Shown here: positions 1 to 10,013 of the stretch, piece after piece
Position numbering within the stretch: the stretch's first letter is position 1
Layout of the letters: every line of letters starts with the position of its first letter
Assembly: GCF_910594005.1 (NCBI RefSeq)
Contig: NC_057826.1
Span: 21,361,501-21,425,500 of the forward strand
Reading direction: 5' to 3'
DNA: 64,000 bases
Origin: Cervus elaphus
Taxonomy: Eukaryota; Chordata; Mammalia; Artiodactyla; Cervidae
Notes under the pieces: generated by a model
What the model saw: only the letters and a program-made list of their open reading frames with translations
What the model was told of the DNA's origin: nothing
Database searches by the model: none
Program-made: the position numbers and the translations under genes

Positions 1-905
1 GGTGGTGTGAGGTCAGGGACTCTGTGAAAAAAGCCCCAACTGCCTGTTTGGTGAAGTTCTCTCGAGGCATGAGGTACTCAGCACCTCCTGAACGACATGT
101 CCAGGACCTGTCCTGCATCATCACACCAGGCTCACAGAAGGTCCCACTTGGGTCTCATGGGCATAAATGCTCTCCCAGCCTCTTCCTCTAACACCATGTT
201 GAGCTCTGCTGGGAGTCTCACCTCCTCAGTGAAGCCCTCCCTGATTGCTGCAGGCGGAGGATTTCTTCCTCTTTTTAAGCTGCTCTTGCAATTACAGTCC
301 AGACAATTCCTGGGACAACGAATCAGATGTTGCCTGAGGTGGCCTTTCTGTTGCTGGTTTGAACTGTTGTTTTACTAATTGTCGTCCACCTTTGTACATG
401 TTGGGGTTGAGTCTTCCCAACTGGACCACCAGCGGCTTGAGGGTAGTGACCCTGTTGCAGTCCCTGGGGCACCTGGGTGGCACTCCTCTCATGCCACCTC
501 CACTTCAAGGTCAGACTCACACTCCCTTCATCACCTCCTAGACACAAATCCACCTCCAAAATATTGGTGGGTAATGCCAATTTTACCAAAGGGTTTTTTC
601 CTGAGGTGGGGGATGTGGAGAGTAGTAGTGGTGGTGGATTTTATCATATACCACGTGCAAAACTTAATCGCCCTTCATCAGCAGGATGTCTGCTCTCTTC
701 TTTTCTTCCTCCATGGAGGGACAAGGAACAGAGCCTCTTCTTTCTTCTCTGTCTGCACTGACCCTCAAACTGCTCTTGTCTGCAACTTTGAATCTACCAC
801 TGCCCCTCAGTTCACACCCCATATTAGGAGGACAAAAATGTGGGACGTGGCAGATCAGAGGAGACCATCCATGGTCTCACAGTGTTCCGTGGGGGCCTCA
901 CTTTA
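1..905. other. Intron segment, unresolved (possible decayed pseudogene or old repeat)
   Basis: Intronic sequence before the old L1. No family was recognised. The minus strand keeps several overlapping open stretches of 60-90 codons (about 292-492 and 323-589), for example with LVVQLGRLNPNMYKGGRQL and KKRKK-like basic runs. These suggest a degraded processed gene copy or a very old element, but frames change and stops occur. No function is proposed. Confidence 0.35.
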
Positions 906-919
906 TCCTTTTTATAGAC

Positions 920-1830
920 TTGTTTTTGTATTGAGATATAATTCACATTATATAATAATTTTATTAGATATAATTGATATACTATCAAATTCACCATTTT
1001 AAAGTGTACAGTTCTGTGGTTTGCAGTGTATTCACAGGGTCGTGTCACCATCACCACTATCTAAATCCAGAATACTTTAATCACCCCAGTAAGAAACCCT
1101 GTACCCACTAGCAGTCACCCCCCACCCCCCACTCCCTCCAGCTCCTGACAACTACTAATCCACTTGGTATTTCCTCAGATTTATTTACTCTGGACATCTC
1201 ATATAAATGCAATCATATAATTTACAGCCTTTTGTGACTGGCTTCTTTCACTGAGCATAGTTGTCAAAGTTCACCCATACTATAACATGTATCAGTACTT
1301 TATTCCTTTTTTATGGCTGAGCAGTATTCCATTGTATGGCTATATCACATTCTGTTTACCTATTCATGAGTCGATAGACATTAGTTTGTTTCATGTTTTG
1401 CCAGTTTGGAATAACACTGCTCTGAACACTTGTATACAAGTTTGTGTATGGGGTATGTTTTCATTTCTCTTGAGTATATATCTAAGAGAGGAATTGCTGG
1501 GTCATATGGTAACTCTATGTTTAAACTTTTGAGGAACTGTCAGTCTGTTTTCCAAAGTGGTTGCCATTTGACATTCCCACCAACAATGCACAAAGGCTCC
1601 TATCTATCCAAATCCTCACTAGCAGTTGTACTGTCCATCTTTTGATGAGCCTTCCTAGGAGGTATCAAGTAGTATCTCATGGTGGTTTTGACTTGCATTT
1701 CCCTAATGACTTAATTTTGAGCATCTTTTCATGTGCCTGTTGACCATTTGTCTATGTTCCTTGAAGAAACATCCATTCAATTCCTTTGCCCATTTTTAAA
1801 TTGGGTTCTCTGTCTTTTATGGTTGACTTG
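920..1830 (-). mobile_element. Old L1 LINE, 3' part (L1MB-like), antisense
   Basis: The plus strand reads the complement of an L1 3' end: 'attgagatataattcac', 'accatcaccactatctaa', 'gcagtattccattgtatgg', 'gaattgctgggtcatatgg' and 'tttgacttgcatttccct' appear in the expected reverse order. The copy is 5'-truncated and diverged, so it is an old mammalian L1 inside the GALNT16 intron and in the same direction as the gene. Confidence 0.85.
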
Positions 1831-2193
1831 GAATCACTTCATCCTTGGTTCCATGTGTCCAAATCCTCCCCATTCTAAAGGGCAGCAGGCACATGGGAAG
1901 GCCCTCTGCTTGAGAACAATGTCCTCTCCTCCTTCCTTTGCAGGCTCACCAGTCTGACCCACCACCCTCCACTCCTCATCACTCCCCCGGGAAGAAAACA
2001 ACAACACTCATTCGCAGAAGGAGCTCCATGGCTCACCCACAAATGAAGTCACTCAGGAGGGAGCAGATCACTTAGTTTCTAACTCTGCCTGTCCAGCTCT
2101 CAGAGACAGTTCACACCCTCCCCACCCACAATGCCAAGAACATGGTGGGCACGTCCCGAGGGACAGAGCTCCCCCAGGGACAGAGAGACTTAC
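1831..2193. other. Intron segment next to the DSH exon
   Basis: Mostly unique, moderately GC-rich intron. No gene or clear repeat is seen apart from the splice donor adjoining 2194. Confidence 0.5.
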
Positions 2194-2315
2194 CTCCTTC
2201 ACTCGCTGCAGCATGGGCTGCAGCCACTCCGTGTTCACTTCGCAGTGGCTGTCCAGAAAGGTGAGGACGGCAGCTGCCGCCACATCTGCCCCACGAACTC
2301 GGGAGCGGATCAGCC
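2194..2315 (-). CDS. GALNT16: GALNT16 coding exon (probably exon 6): catalytic DSH metal-binding motif
   Basis: This 122-bp exon has the acceptor 'cccacttcag' and ends AAGGAG|gtaagt. It completes Gly (G+GG) and runs 41 codons to a phase 0 end. The peptide begins GLIRSRVRGADVAAAAVLTF, continues LDSHCEVNTEWLQPML and ends QRVKE. DSH is the D-x-H motif that, with a later His, binds Mn2+ and UDP in all active GalNAc-transferases, so the catalytic core looks intact here. From memory, human GALNT16 differs at two places (AAAT for AAAA and WLPPML for WLQPML). The next exon, expected to begin DHTRVVSP, is not found in 1-2193. Confidence 0.96.
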
Positions 2316-2759
2316 CTGAAGTGGGAGGGACAGGGCGGTGCTGGGACTCAGCCAGTTTGCTCAGCCATCCCCGTCCCCTCAAAGGCTCAGGACTCTCTGC
2401 CCCTTAGGGCTCAGGTTTCCTCTGAGTTACTGTGATTTAACTTCTCTTCGTATTTGCCGATTTCTTCCCTCTCTCTTCCTTTCTCTTATCCGCCCATCCA
2501 TCAACCATCAATACTCCAAGGCTGTTCTCTGAATGCCCCCCGGTGTGGAGGCCAGACACTGGGCTCTGGGGACACTGATGAACAGTTAAGAGTTTAGTGA
2601 ACAGAAGTGGCAGTGAAGTGTGGTTTGGTACCTAAGGAGACCTGGAAACCAAAACCCTTTCCCCTTCAACGTGGAGGAACCTCAGGGTGCTCCCCTCTGG
2701 CTGCACTATGCTCTATGGCTTGCAGAGAGTCTTCCAGACAAAGACAGGCTGGAGTCAGC

Positions 2760-2860
2760 ACTCTCTGCTTTATCAAATCTAAATGCCTTTCTCTGGCTTC
2801 AAGGCCCTCCATTATCTGTCCCCACCCCACTTATTCCCTGGCTGACCAGGTCTGATTCTC
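2760..2860 (+). repeat. L2 LINE fragment
   Basis: 'tggcttcaaggccctccat' followed by 'tatctgtccccaccccac' resembles the conserved 3' region of L2. Old and short. It lies in the 1357-bp intron 2316-3672. Confidence 0.55.
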
Positions 2861-2879
2861 CCGAGAAGGGAGACTAAGA

Positions 2880-3060
2880 AAAGCAAGGTTAAGAGGCTGG
2901 GCTCTGAGTGTGGGTCCCCTGGCTGGGGGTGGAATCCTGGCTCCTTGGTTCAATCACTCCAGGCAAATTACTGAACCTTCTTAAACCCTAGTTTCTTTAC
3001 CTGCAAAACAGGATGAAGGGCTGTTATGAGAACTGAGTGTGAGAATGTGAGCAGAGATGA
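2880..3060 (-). repeat. MIR SINE
   Basis: 'ctgggctctgagtgtggg', 'caggcaaattactgaacctt' and 'ctgcaaaacaggatgaagg' follow the MIR consensus order in reverse orientation. Diverged mammal-wide SINE. Confidence 0.7.
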
Positions 3061-3099
3061 GAAGTAGGAAAGGCAGGAAGAGGCTGTTAGTACTACATG

Positions 3100-3375
3100 T
3101 CCTGACTGATGCCTTTGCTCAGAGTCTCTGGGCCTAGAATGCTCTCTCTTGCACCCCATTCATCTGTCTCTCAACCCCCTCACCCAATCCAGGCTCCCTC
3201 CCAGATCACTCCCTTCTCCTTCAGCTCCCTACTCCCACATAATCACACCAGCCTTGGGTCCATAATAAGCTCTCTGAGGGCAGGGACCACACGCATACTT
3301 CTTTTGTGTTCCCTGGAGTGTCATGCACAATCCTATGCCATAGTTGACGCTCCAAGTATATCTGTTTTATATTGC
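3100..3375 (+). repeat. L2 LINE 3' fragment
   Basis: Pyrimidine-rich L2 3' sequence ending in 'agctctctgagggcaggga', the typical L2 tail block, then 'ttccctggagtgtcatgcac'. Shares an intron with the two repeats before it. Confidence 0.65.
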
Positions 3376-3377
3376 CC

Positions 3378-3500
3378 TGTGCTTTTCTCAAAGCATTTAA
3401 TCCTTACAATAACTGTGCAGGGCAGAAAGAGTATAATATTAGTCCCATTTCTCAGAAAAGACAACTAAGGCAGCCAGAAGTAGAGCTTCTTGCCTACAGT
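3378..3500 (+). repeat. MIR SINE fragment
   Basis: 'gcatttaatccttacaataa', 'cccatttctcagaaaagaca' and 'ttgcctacagtca' match the MIR core and tail in the forward direction. It ends about 170 bp from the exon at 3673-3738. Confidence 0.65.
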
Positions 3501-3672
3501 CATGTTGTGATAAGAGCTGCTCCGAGACAGCAGAAGGGTCTTTCCCCAGGCCTTGGTCTTGCCACTAGGAATGCAGCCAGACTACATTTGGTTGGTATAA
3601 CATGGCATCAAAAGGGAGCAGAAGTCTAGACCAAAATGGGTCTACAGTAGCACCCAGGATCCAAGGACGTAC

Positions 3673-3738
3673 CTTCCCGCCGGTCATTGCGTAGGCACTT
3701 GACCTTGGGGATCCTGGTTAGCAGCAGACAGTCTTCGG
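3673..3738 (-). CDS. GALNT16: GALNT16 coding exon (probably exon 5): KVKCLRNDRREG block
   Basis: This 66-bp exon has the acceptor 'ccaccctcag' and ends GGGAAG|gtacgt. CC completes Pro (C+CC), 21 further codons follow, and a final G starts the next Gly. It encodes PEDCLLLTRIPKVKCLRND followed by RRE. The segment with LRNDRREGLIRSR across the splice junction is the nucleotide-sugar recognition stretch of the GALNT catalytic domain; 'LRN.RREGL.RSR' is conserved across the family. Its small size and phase 1 to phase 1 layout mean that skipping it would remove 22 codons without breaking frame. Confidence 0.95.
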
Positions 3739-3982
3739 CTGAGGGTGGAGAGAAGGAAGCAAGACTGTTCAGATATGGACATCAGACCACATGTAGTTTG
3801 ACCAGGCCCAGGGAAAGGGCTGGGGAAGGTGAGGTGAGGTCATCTCCGCTGGGGGACAGGTCATCTCCCCATCCTCTACTCCCAGGACAGACTGAGGAAT
3901 GTCTGTACTTGTGGCATAACCCCCAGGGGGTGCAACAGAGTACCAACAACCTCTCCAGTCCAACACCCTCTGAGCGAGATTG

Positions 3983-4208
3983 TGTGTTAAGCTGCTTCAC
4001 TCCTGTCAGACTCTTTGCAACTCTTTGGGACCTCAACTGAAGTCCCCCAGGCTCCTCTGTCCATGGGATTCTCCAGGCAAGAATACTGGAATGATTTGCC
4101 ATGCTCTCCTCCAGGGGATCTTCCCAACCCAGGGATCAAATCCACTTCTCTCGCGTCTCATGCATTGGCAGGTGGGTTCTTTACCACCAGCACTACCTGG
4201 GAAGCCCA
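3983..4208 (-). mobile_element. Bov-tA SINE
   Basis: Reverse-oriented ruminant tRNA-type SINE: 'gactctttgcaactc', 'tccatgggattctccagg', 'aagaatactggaatg' and 'ttctttaccaccag', ending 'tgggaagccca'. It is nearly full length and fills much of the 749-bp intron between two catalytic-domain exons. It is in sense with the gene. Confidence 0.92.
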
Positions 4209-4487
4209 TTTTGTGGGGACAATATTCTGCACACAGCAGTTGTGATAATGAAGGATGCTGTGGATGTTTAATCTTTTAAAATGTCATCTCACTGGTGTCC
4301 CATCAAAGCAACACCACTCTTCTGGCACCAAGGAGCAGAGCCAGGAAGGGCCCTTAGTAAAGACTGAAGATCCCGGTAAGGAGCAGAGGTCAGCCTGCGG
4401 TGGCCAGGACTATTTCAAGGGTGCCTCCCTCAGCATTCTGGAGCAATGGGGTGTGAGGCGGTGCAAAAAAAGAAGATGGACACTTAC

Positions 4488-4555
4488 GATCTGAACTGAA
4501 GTCATCCACTAGAATGATCTCCTGGATCAGGCTGGCAGGAGTTCGGTTCAAGACG
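4488..4555 (-). CDS. GALNT16: GALNT16 coding exon (probably exon 4): VDDFSSD block
   Basis: This 68-bp exon has the acceptor 'ctattccag' and the strong donor GATC|gtaagtg. One C completes Ser (AG+C). Twenty-two codons follow and one C is left for the next Pro. The peptide reads VLNRTPASLIQEIILVDDFSSD. EIILVDDFS is the second conserved strand of the GT27 catalytic domain, whose Asp residues lie at the UDP-binding edge. The start and end phases agree with both neighbouring exons. From memory the human protein has N where this one has S in RTPASLIQ. The exon is separated from the next by a 749-bp intron holding a Bov-tA SINE. Confidence 0.96.
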
Positions 4556-5487
4556 CTGGAATAGGGACCAAGACAGATGAGCCCAGGTTTAGGGGCCACC
4601 TTCTAAGACTCCCTTACCCCCACCTCGGGGACCAGCACACTGGCCATGGGCAGCTGCTAGCAAACCCTTCTTGCCCTGGTCAGTGACTGCGGGGTAGGAT
4701 GTTCCTCAGGCTCCTCCAAGCACCCACTGACGCTGCTGCCTGGACCCTCGGGCACTTGAGATTCACCCCAGGTGGTGGGTGAGGACTGTCCTAGTTTAGT
4801 TGAAGCAGGACCCATAGCTGCTCTGGCTGCCTGGGCTTAACAGTGGCAACAAGGCCAGAGGGCCTGGATGTTGCCTGCTTGGAAAGCTGGAGAGGCTCCT
4901 TCTGACCTGATAGGTCAGGATGGGTGCTCTCAGAGAGCACCCCCACCCTAGCCTTTCCCTCCAGACATCCTTCCTCTTCCTTCACTCCCCGTGAAGAAAG
5001 CCCAAGCTTCTTTAATCCTTAGACTACCACGGGGTACTCCATTCCGCATCCTGTTCTTATCTATGTTCATTAAAGAAACAAGGTGAATAAGAAGTCAAAC
5101 TTGACCACAGGGCCAACCTGAGGAGGACAGAGGGGTATCTCTCTCTGAATTGCTCTCAGGTGCCCACTGGGCTGGCACCCATCCGCCTGAGGCCTCACTT
5201 CCACCCTTGCCTCCATCGGCTCCTGGCCCCTGTGTTTCTGCCTGTGTCCTGGGGACCTGACCTTGTGTTCATGCATCTCACTAACATTTGGACTTCTTGG
5301 GTCCTGACCCTGATTCACTAACCCCAGCTTCTCCGAAGGGCAAACCCCCCCCCCGCCCAGTGCCCACTGGTCTTCATGCTGTCTGGCCACAATGCCCAGT
5401 CTCAGGGTCCTCCCTTGCCAGGGCCCAGCAGATCCCCGAGGCCTGGGGCAGCAGCCCCAGTGAGATGAGGGATGAGGTGGGGCTGAC
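4556..5487 (-). other. GALNT16 intron (932 bp)
   Basis: Intron with a GT-AG boundary pair and no recognised repeat. It contains a short C-run near 5346-5354. Nothing else is supported. Confidence 0.8.
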
Positions 5488-5586
5488 CTCTTCACTGTGC
5501 GCAGGAGAGTGGAGCGGGCTTCATTGTGGAAGGTGATGATGACGCTGGTGGCCGGCAGGTCGGAGGAGTAGGACACTGATGGACAA
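5488..5586 (-). CDS. GALNT16: GALNT16 coding exon (probably exon 3): start of GT-A domain
   Basis: This 99-bp exon has the acceptor 'ttctcag' and ends AAGAG|gtcagc. One T completes the Ser codon from the previous exon (AG+T). Thirty-two whole codons follow, then AG of the next Ser. The peptide contains CPSVSYSSDL and PATSVIITFHNEARSTLLRT. VIITFHNEARS is the first beta strand and loop of the GT-A (Rossmann-like) fold, which contacts the nucleotide sugar in the GalNAc-transferase family. CPSVSYSSDLPATS is the GALNT16-type version of this block. Open reading continues past both splice sites on the genomic strand, but that read-through is not coding. Confidence 0.96.
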
Positions 5587-8081
5587 CTGAGAAGAGAGCA
5601 GAGAGCACAGAGGGCAGCTGTGGGACATCCTGGGGCAGGCTTGCGGCGTCTCTCTGACCAGTCTGCTGCCCCTGAGGTTGGGTGCAGGCCCTGCCCCCGC
5701 AAACCCACACCCACCCCACTCAGGCTGCCCAGCCTGGAGTCCCTGGAGGGAAAGCCCAGGCTGGGGCAACTTCCCAGGCCCAGGGGCTCTTCACCCACAT
5801 CCTACGATCACTCGGAGCCCCACGGTCACTGAAGTGCTAAGGGGGGCTCTGACGTGTGTAGGTACACAGACAACCAGCCTGGACCAACCGATGCAGCAGC
5901 CAAGACAGAAAAAATGGCAGAGGGGAGAAGAGGGAAAATGGCCTTTCTTTTGTCTCTGTAGCTTCTTCCTTCTTGTTGCCTGACATCTGGTGGGATCTGG
6001 GGAGGAACGGCCCCCATCCTGCCCTCCCGTGAATCCCTCCCTCTTGCTGCCAACGTGAACAGCCAGGCTGGTAACAGCAGATAGGGTGCCCTCAGGCTTT
6101 CCACGGGCCCTGGGGCACCTGGGGGGAAAACTGAAGTCTCTGAGGAGACACCAAAGGCGGTTCCCCCCAGCCCACTCCCTCGCCCAGCAGCTCTGTGCTC
6201 CCACCTTCTCCAGACACTACATTTTGGGCCCTGTCCTCTGGAAAGGGAATTAAAACAATCCATCCCCGCCAGCCTTCAACGCTGTCATTTCTGAGAATGC
6301 TTCTGTGAATGCATTTACTCGTGCTCCTGGGGCTGGTGGGAAGGCAGCCGCAGAGCTGGTTTTCATAGCAATCTTCTTTATTACAATTGCTCCCTGACTA
6401 TTCCAGCTGCAACCATTTTTTCATTACGGCATTCATTCCACTGACAGCGGCTTACAGCCAAATTCCCAGGCCCATTTCCTGTCCAGCAGAGCAGACAGGG
6501 TCAGACAGGCAGGAGTTCCACTAGCCTGGGACCCCCACAGGAGAAATCGTGAGAGGCCTTAAAATAATTCTCCTTGAGAGGGGGTGTGGGGGGAGGAAGA
6601 GGGGTGGAGAAGGTCTCCTCTGCCCAGGAAGCCAGGCGTTTCAAGTGCCTCTCCTCCCAGAGGCTTGTGGATTTGGGGGCTGGAGGGGGCTTGGTCTGCT
6701 GAGATGGGGAGCCCTGGAAGAAGGGGTCAGCCCCCTGCACTGACTTCTAGGGCCCCAGTTCTGTATCTCTGAATCCTAGGTGCCCAGGAAGGAGGGAATG
6801 TGGACAGTGATACCCATTCTCCACCTGAAGGTGGCCAACCTGCCCACACCCCATCTGGACAGTGGATTTGACCTTCTCCCGCCGGCCCCCTTCAACCGTC
6901 TCCACCCTGCATTTCTCTGGGATTTGTATCTGTGATGATAGGAATGTATGGCTTGTAGTGACCAGGAGCCTCTGAAAAGGTTTGTCTCATGTCTGTGGGG
7001 CTGGTGGGGTCTTCTCTGCAATGCCGGTAGGTCTGTCTCACATAGGTTAGGTGTCTTTGGAAGAGCTCCCTCAAGGGGGCTTCTTGGATTGAGGGCTGCA
7101 CCAGGACCTGGCCTGACAGTCTGGGGTCCAACAGGAGCTGCAGCCTGGAAGGGGAAGAGTGTGACTCACCCCACACCCCAGGCTCCGCCAGGGGAGGCCC
7201 TGCCCACCACCGCCAACACCTTCTTTGCTGCCCCTATAGACATGCATGTGCAAACACACACACACACACACACGCACCCCCTGATCCATCTCACGCTTCT
7301 GAGAAGGCGGGGCAGAAGCACTGGGGCAAGACGAGAGGCCTTCATCACCAAGCACCACTGGCCTGGATTTGAAGAGTCTCGTTTAAAATGTGTGTGGCGT
7401 GGCCCCAAGAGGAATTCCGCCTTTAAGTTTCCTGGTGAACACCTGAGAAAGTTCAGAGTGGGGGAGGATGGGGGAAGGGCAGAGGGGAGCCAGGCCAACC
7501 CCTCAGTGCCCAGATTGGGGTCAGCGGAGCCTCCAGGCCCTGGGGTCCTGGTCTAGGGCCTCTCTCACCTAGCACGCCGGGAGAACAAAGAGCAAGAGCG
7601 GGAAGCATTTCTGGGAGCTGCTGAGGAAGGGTGGGAGGCAGTGGGGCAGGCAGAGAGGAAGGAAAGGGAGGCCGGTGGGGGCGGTGCACAGCCCTCTACT
7701 GTTTGCACAGGGCAGGCGGGGCTGGCGGCCCCGCGGGCACCACCAGCCAGGCACCAGGGACGCCAGGCTCCCCCACCCCCTGCAGACCTCCCCCTGGTCT
7801 CCTGGCCGGCCACTCTCGCTTGGACTCCGGACTGAGGTACTGAGGGGCCTCTGTGGCCTGGCTGGGAGGCCTCCTTGGGCCTCTCAGCCCCTCAGGAGGT
7901 CAATGACACTAAGAGGAGCCAGGAAAACAACAGATAGGAAGGGTTTGTATGTCTCAGTAGCTGGACTGAGTCAGAGGAAGTTTTCCTCATTTCTTAAACC
8001 CACGCGACTGAAAGAAAAGCCAGCTGGGGCCGGCCCTTCCCCTCCACCTTTCTTTCTCCACGAGCGCAACAGAGGCCACAC
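5587..8081 (-). other. GALNT16 intron (2.5 kb), mostly unique
   Basis: GC-rich intron almost free of recent retroelements. It holds a short (CA)n tract at 7253-7274. An AT-richer block at about 6240-6490 stands out from its neighbours and may be conserved non-coding sequence. No extra exon is supported. Confidence 0.7.
7253..7274. repeat. (CA)n microsatellite
   Basis: About eleven CA units. On the complementary strand it creates an open run of Val-Cys codons that is not a gene. Confidence 0.95.
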
Positions 8082-8239
8082 CTGTAATGGCGGGTGTCCC
8101 GGATGGGCCGGTCAGGGCTCAGCTTGTCGCTCTCCAGCTGGTTGAAGGCGTGCTGCCTGTAGGGGTCCTCTCCTGGCTTCAGCTGCTTGGCTGCCAGGTA
8201 CGCCTTCTCATCAAAGCCTCTGGAGGGCGTTCCTGTCAC
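8082..8239 (-). CDS. GALNT16: GALNT16 coding exon (probably exon 2): stem to catalytic domain
   Basis: GALNT16 is a Golgi type II membrane enzyme of glycosyltransferase family GT27. It transfers GalNAc from UDP-GalNAc to Ser or Thr and so starts mucin-type O-glycosylation. This 158-bp exon begins in phase 0 with GTG after the acceptor 'ttgtctcag' and ends CAG|gtgtgg, leaving two bases (AG) of a Ser codon. It encodes 52 residues that start VTGTPSRGFDEKAYLAAKQL, continue GEDPYRQHAFNQLESDKL and end RPIRDTRHY. The FNQxxSD and DTRH blocks are typical of the region just before the GT-A domain in this family. The preceding coding exon is missing from the window, so the intron upstream is at least 55.7 kb. 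The donor 'gtgtgg' is less ideal than the other four, but it is in the right place and phase. Confidence 0.96.
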
Positions 8240-8324
8240 CTGAGACAAAGGTCAGCATCAGAAGGGCCACAGGCAAGAGGACAAGGGAGCCACTGCGTGG
8301 GGAGTGGGAGCCAAGCATCACCTC

Positions 8325-8395
8325 ATTTGTACCTGAGCAGGAGACTATTATTTCCCCCACTGTACAGATGAGGAAACTGAGGCAGTACCCTCGCA
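8325..8395 (+). repeat. MIR fragment
   Basis: 'ctgtacagatgaggaaactg' preceded by 'gactattatttcccccac' is the MIR core and tail block. It begins 86 bp upstream of the VTGTP exon. Confidence 0.6.
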
Positions 8396-8481
8396 GGTGG
8401 GGGCAGGGAGTATCTGGGAACTCTGTGTACTTTCCACTCAATTTTGTGTACCTAAAACTGTTCTTAAGAAGTAAAGCCTAT

Positions 8482-8810
8482 TGGATTTCCCTGGAGGTCC
8501 AGTAGTTAAGAGTTTGCCTGCCAATGCAGGGGACACATGTTTGATCCCTGGTCCAGGAGGATCCCACGTGCTGTGCATCAACTAAGCCCGTGCACCACAA
8601 ATACTGCATCCGTGTGCTGCGGCTACTGAAGCCTGGGCGCCTAGAGCCTATGCTAACAACAAGAGAAGCCATTAAAATGAGAAGCCCCAGCACTGCAAGC
8701 AAGTGTAGCCCCCACCTGCCACAACTAGAGAAAGCCCGTGTGCAGCAATGGAGATCCAGTACAACCAAAAATAGTAAATAAATCAATATTAAAAATAAAA
8801 ATAAAAAGCT
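8482..8810 (+). mobile_element. CHR-type SINE (cetartiodactyl)
   Basis: Head 'ggatttccctggaggtccag', then 'gccaatgcaggggacaca', 'aactaagcccgtgcaccac', 'gaagcctgggcgcctagag' and 'actagagaaagcccgtgtg', closing with an A-rich (AAAT)n tail. Full length. Confidence 0.88.
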
Positions 8811-9956
8811 CAAGGTCAGAGCTAGTAAGTCCCAGGTTTCTGGAGTCAAACTGGTCATTCTGACTCGGAAGCCCACACTTGACCAATGCTCTGTGCTGGA
8901 TGTGGAGATGGTGACACTTTGGAAGGCACCAGATCCCCCAAGATAAGGGGACCACCTGAGGGAACCACCAACCAGGCTAGAGGTCACCAAGCAACTGTCA
9001 GATGGACAGTCTCCTAGTATGAACTTGGGCCTGACACTGGGGCTAGGCATGTAGGAGCTGCCTGATCAGTGAAACGCCCAGGGCTTGGACAAGGTTCTGC
9101 CCAGAGGACCACCTGTGAGGACAGGTGGGCCCTCCCAGGCTGATGCCAGAGCTGCTAGGATGCCAGCGCACCGACAGTGAAGCATCTTCTCCGGGACTCG
9201 TGCTTGCTGCTGAAATGGCCCACGTCAGACCTCCGGGTCCCTGGGTGCTAAGTGCTGGGAAGTGACAGATGGCCATTGCCGTGGCCCAGCCCCCCTCCTC
9301 TTAGCCACACCCTGCTCTGTGCTCCCAAAGTCCCCCCATGAAAGACACTGGGGAAGGACACATCTGAGATGAATGGATGGGTAGATGGATCCTGACATCT
9401 CATTATTTGAGCCACACTGCTGGCCGGATGGTCCCCAGAGTGCCTGGAAATATCATCAACTGTGAGTGCATCTCGACTCCACCAGGCAGGAGCTGTGGGC
9501 CCGCAGGGGCAGCAGGAAGGTGGGTGAGAGTTGTCCAGGGATAGAACCCCTGCATGAGAATCCTGCTACAGGCCTAGTCTCTAGAGGAATGGTCCCAGGA
9601 AGGCAGCTTGGCCTGCGAAGAGGAGACCAACGTGCTAGGTGTTGCTGGGGGACATCCACCAGCAGCCCAGGGCCTCCACGTTCGCCTGAGAACCTAGAGC
9701 TCTAGGGAGTGCCTGCTCTTTTAGGGCCGCCTCTCTGTAGTGTTCCCACCTCCTAGGAGCCAGTCCTGAGCTCCCTGAGGTCAGAGCCAGTGAGGGAGAT
9801 TTCCTTGGGTCCACTGGGCGCAGCCTTGTGCCACACACATGCTTCAGATGGTGACGACGGCTGTAGCAGCCGCGCTGTCGTGTCCTGATTTGGTGCCATG
9901 CCAGAGGCTGGGAAGATGGGGTGGAGTCCTCATGGACTCAAAATCCATTTCAGGAA

Positions 9957-10013
9957 AGAGAGAAGGGGGGAAGGAAGGAGGGAGAGGGAAATAGAGAGAG
10001 GAGGAGAAGGTTC
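9957..10013. repeat. Purine-rich low-complexity tract
   Basis: One strand is almost only A and G for nearly 60 bases, with G4-6 and GGAAGG/GAGAGG motifs. It could form unusual DNA structure. No known element. Confidence 0.7.

Noticed and set aside
379..1002. 207-codon plus-strand frame
   Set aside because: It runs into the antisense L1 UTR and has no recognisable domain or splice context.
5070..5798. 242-codon minus-strand open frame
   Set aside because: Only 5488-5586 is exon. The rest is read-through of intron on both sides; splice sites and family alignment fix the true limits.
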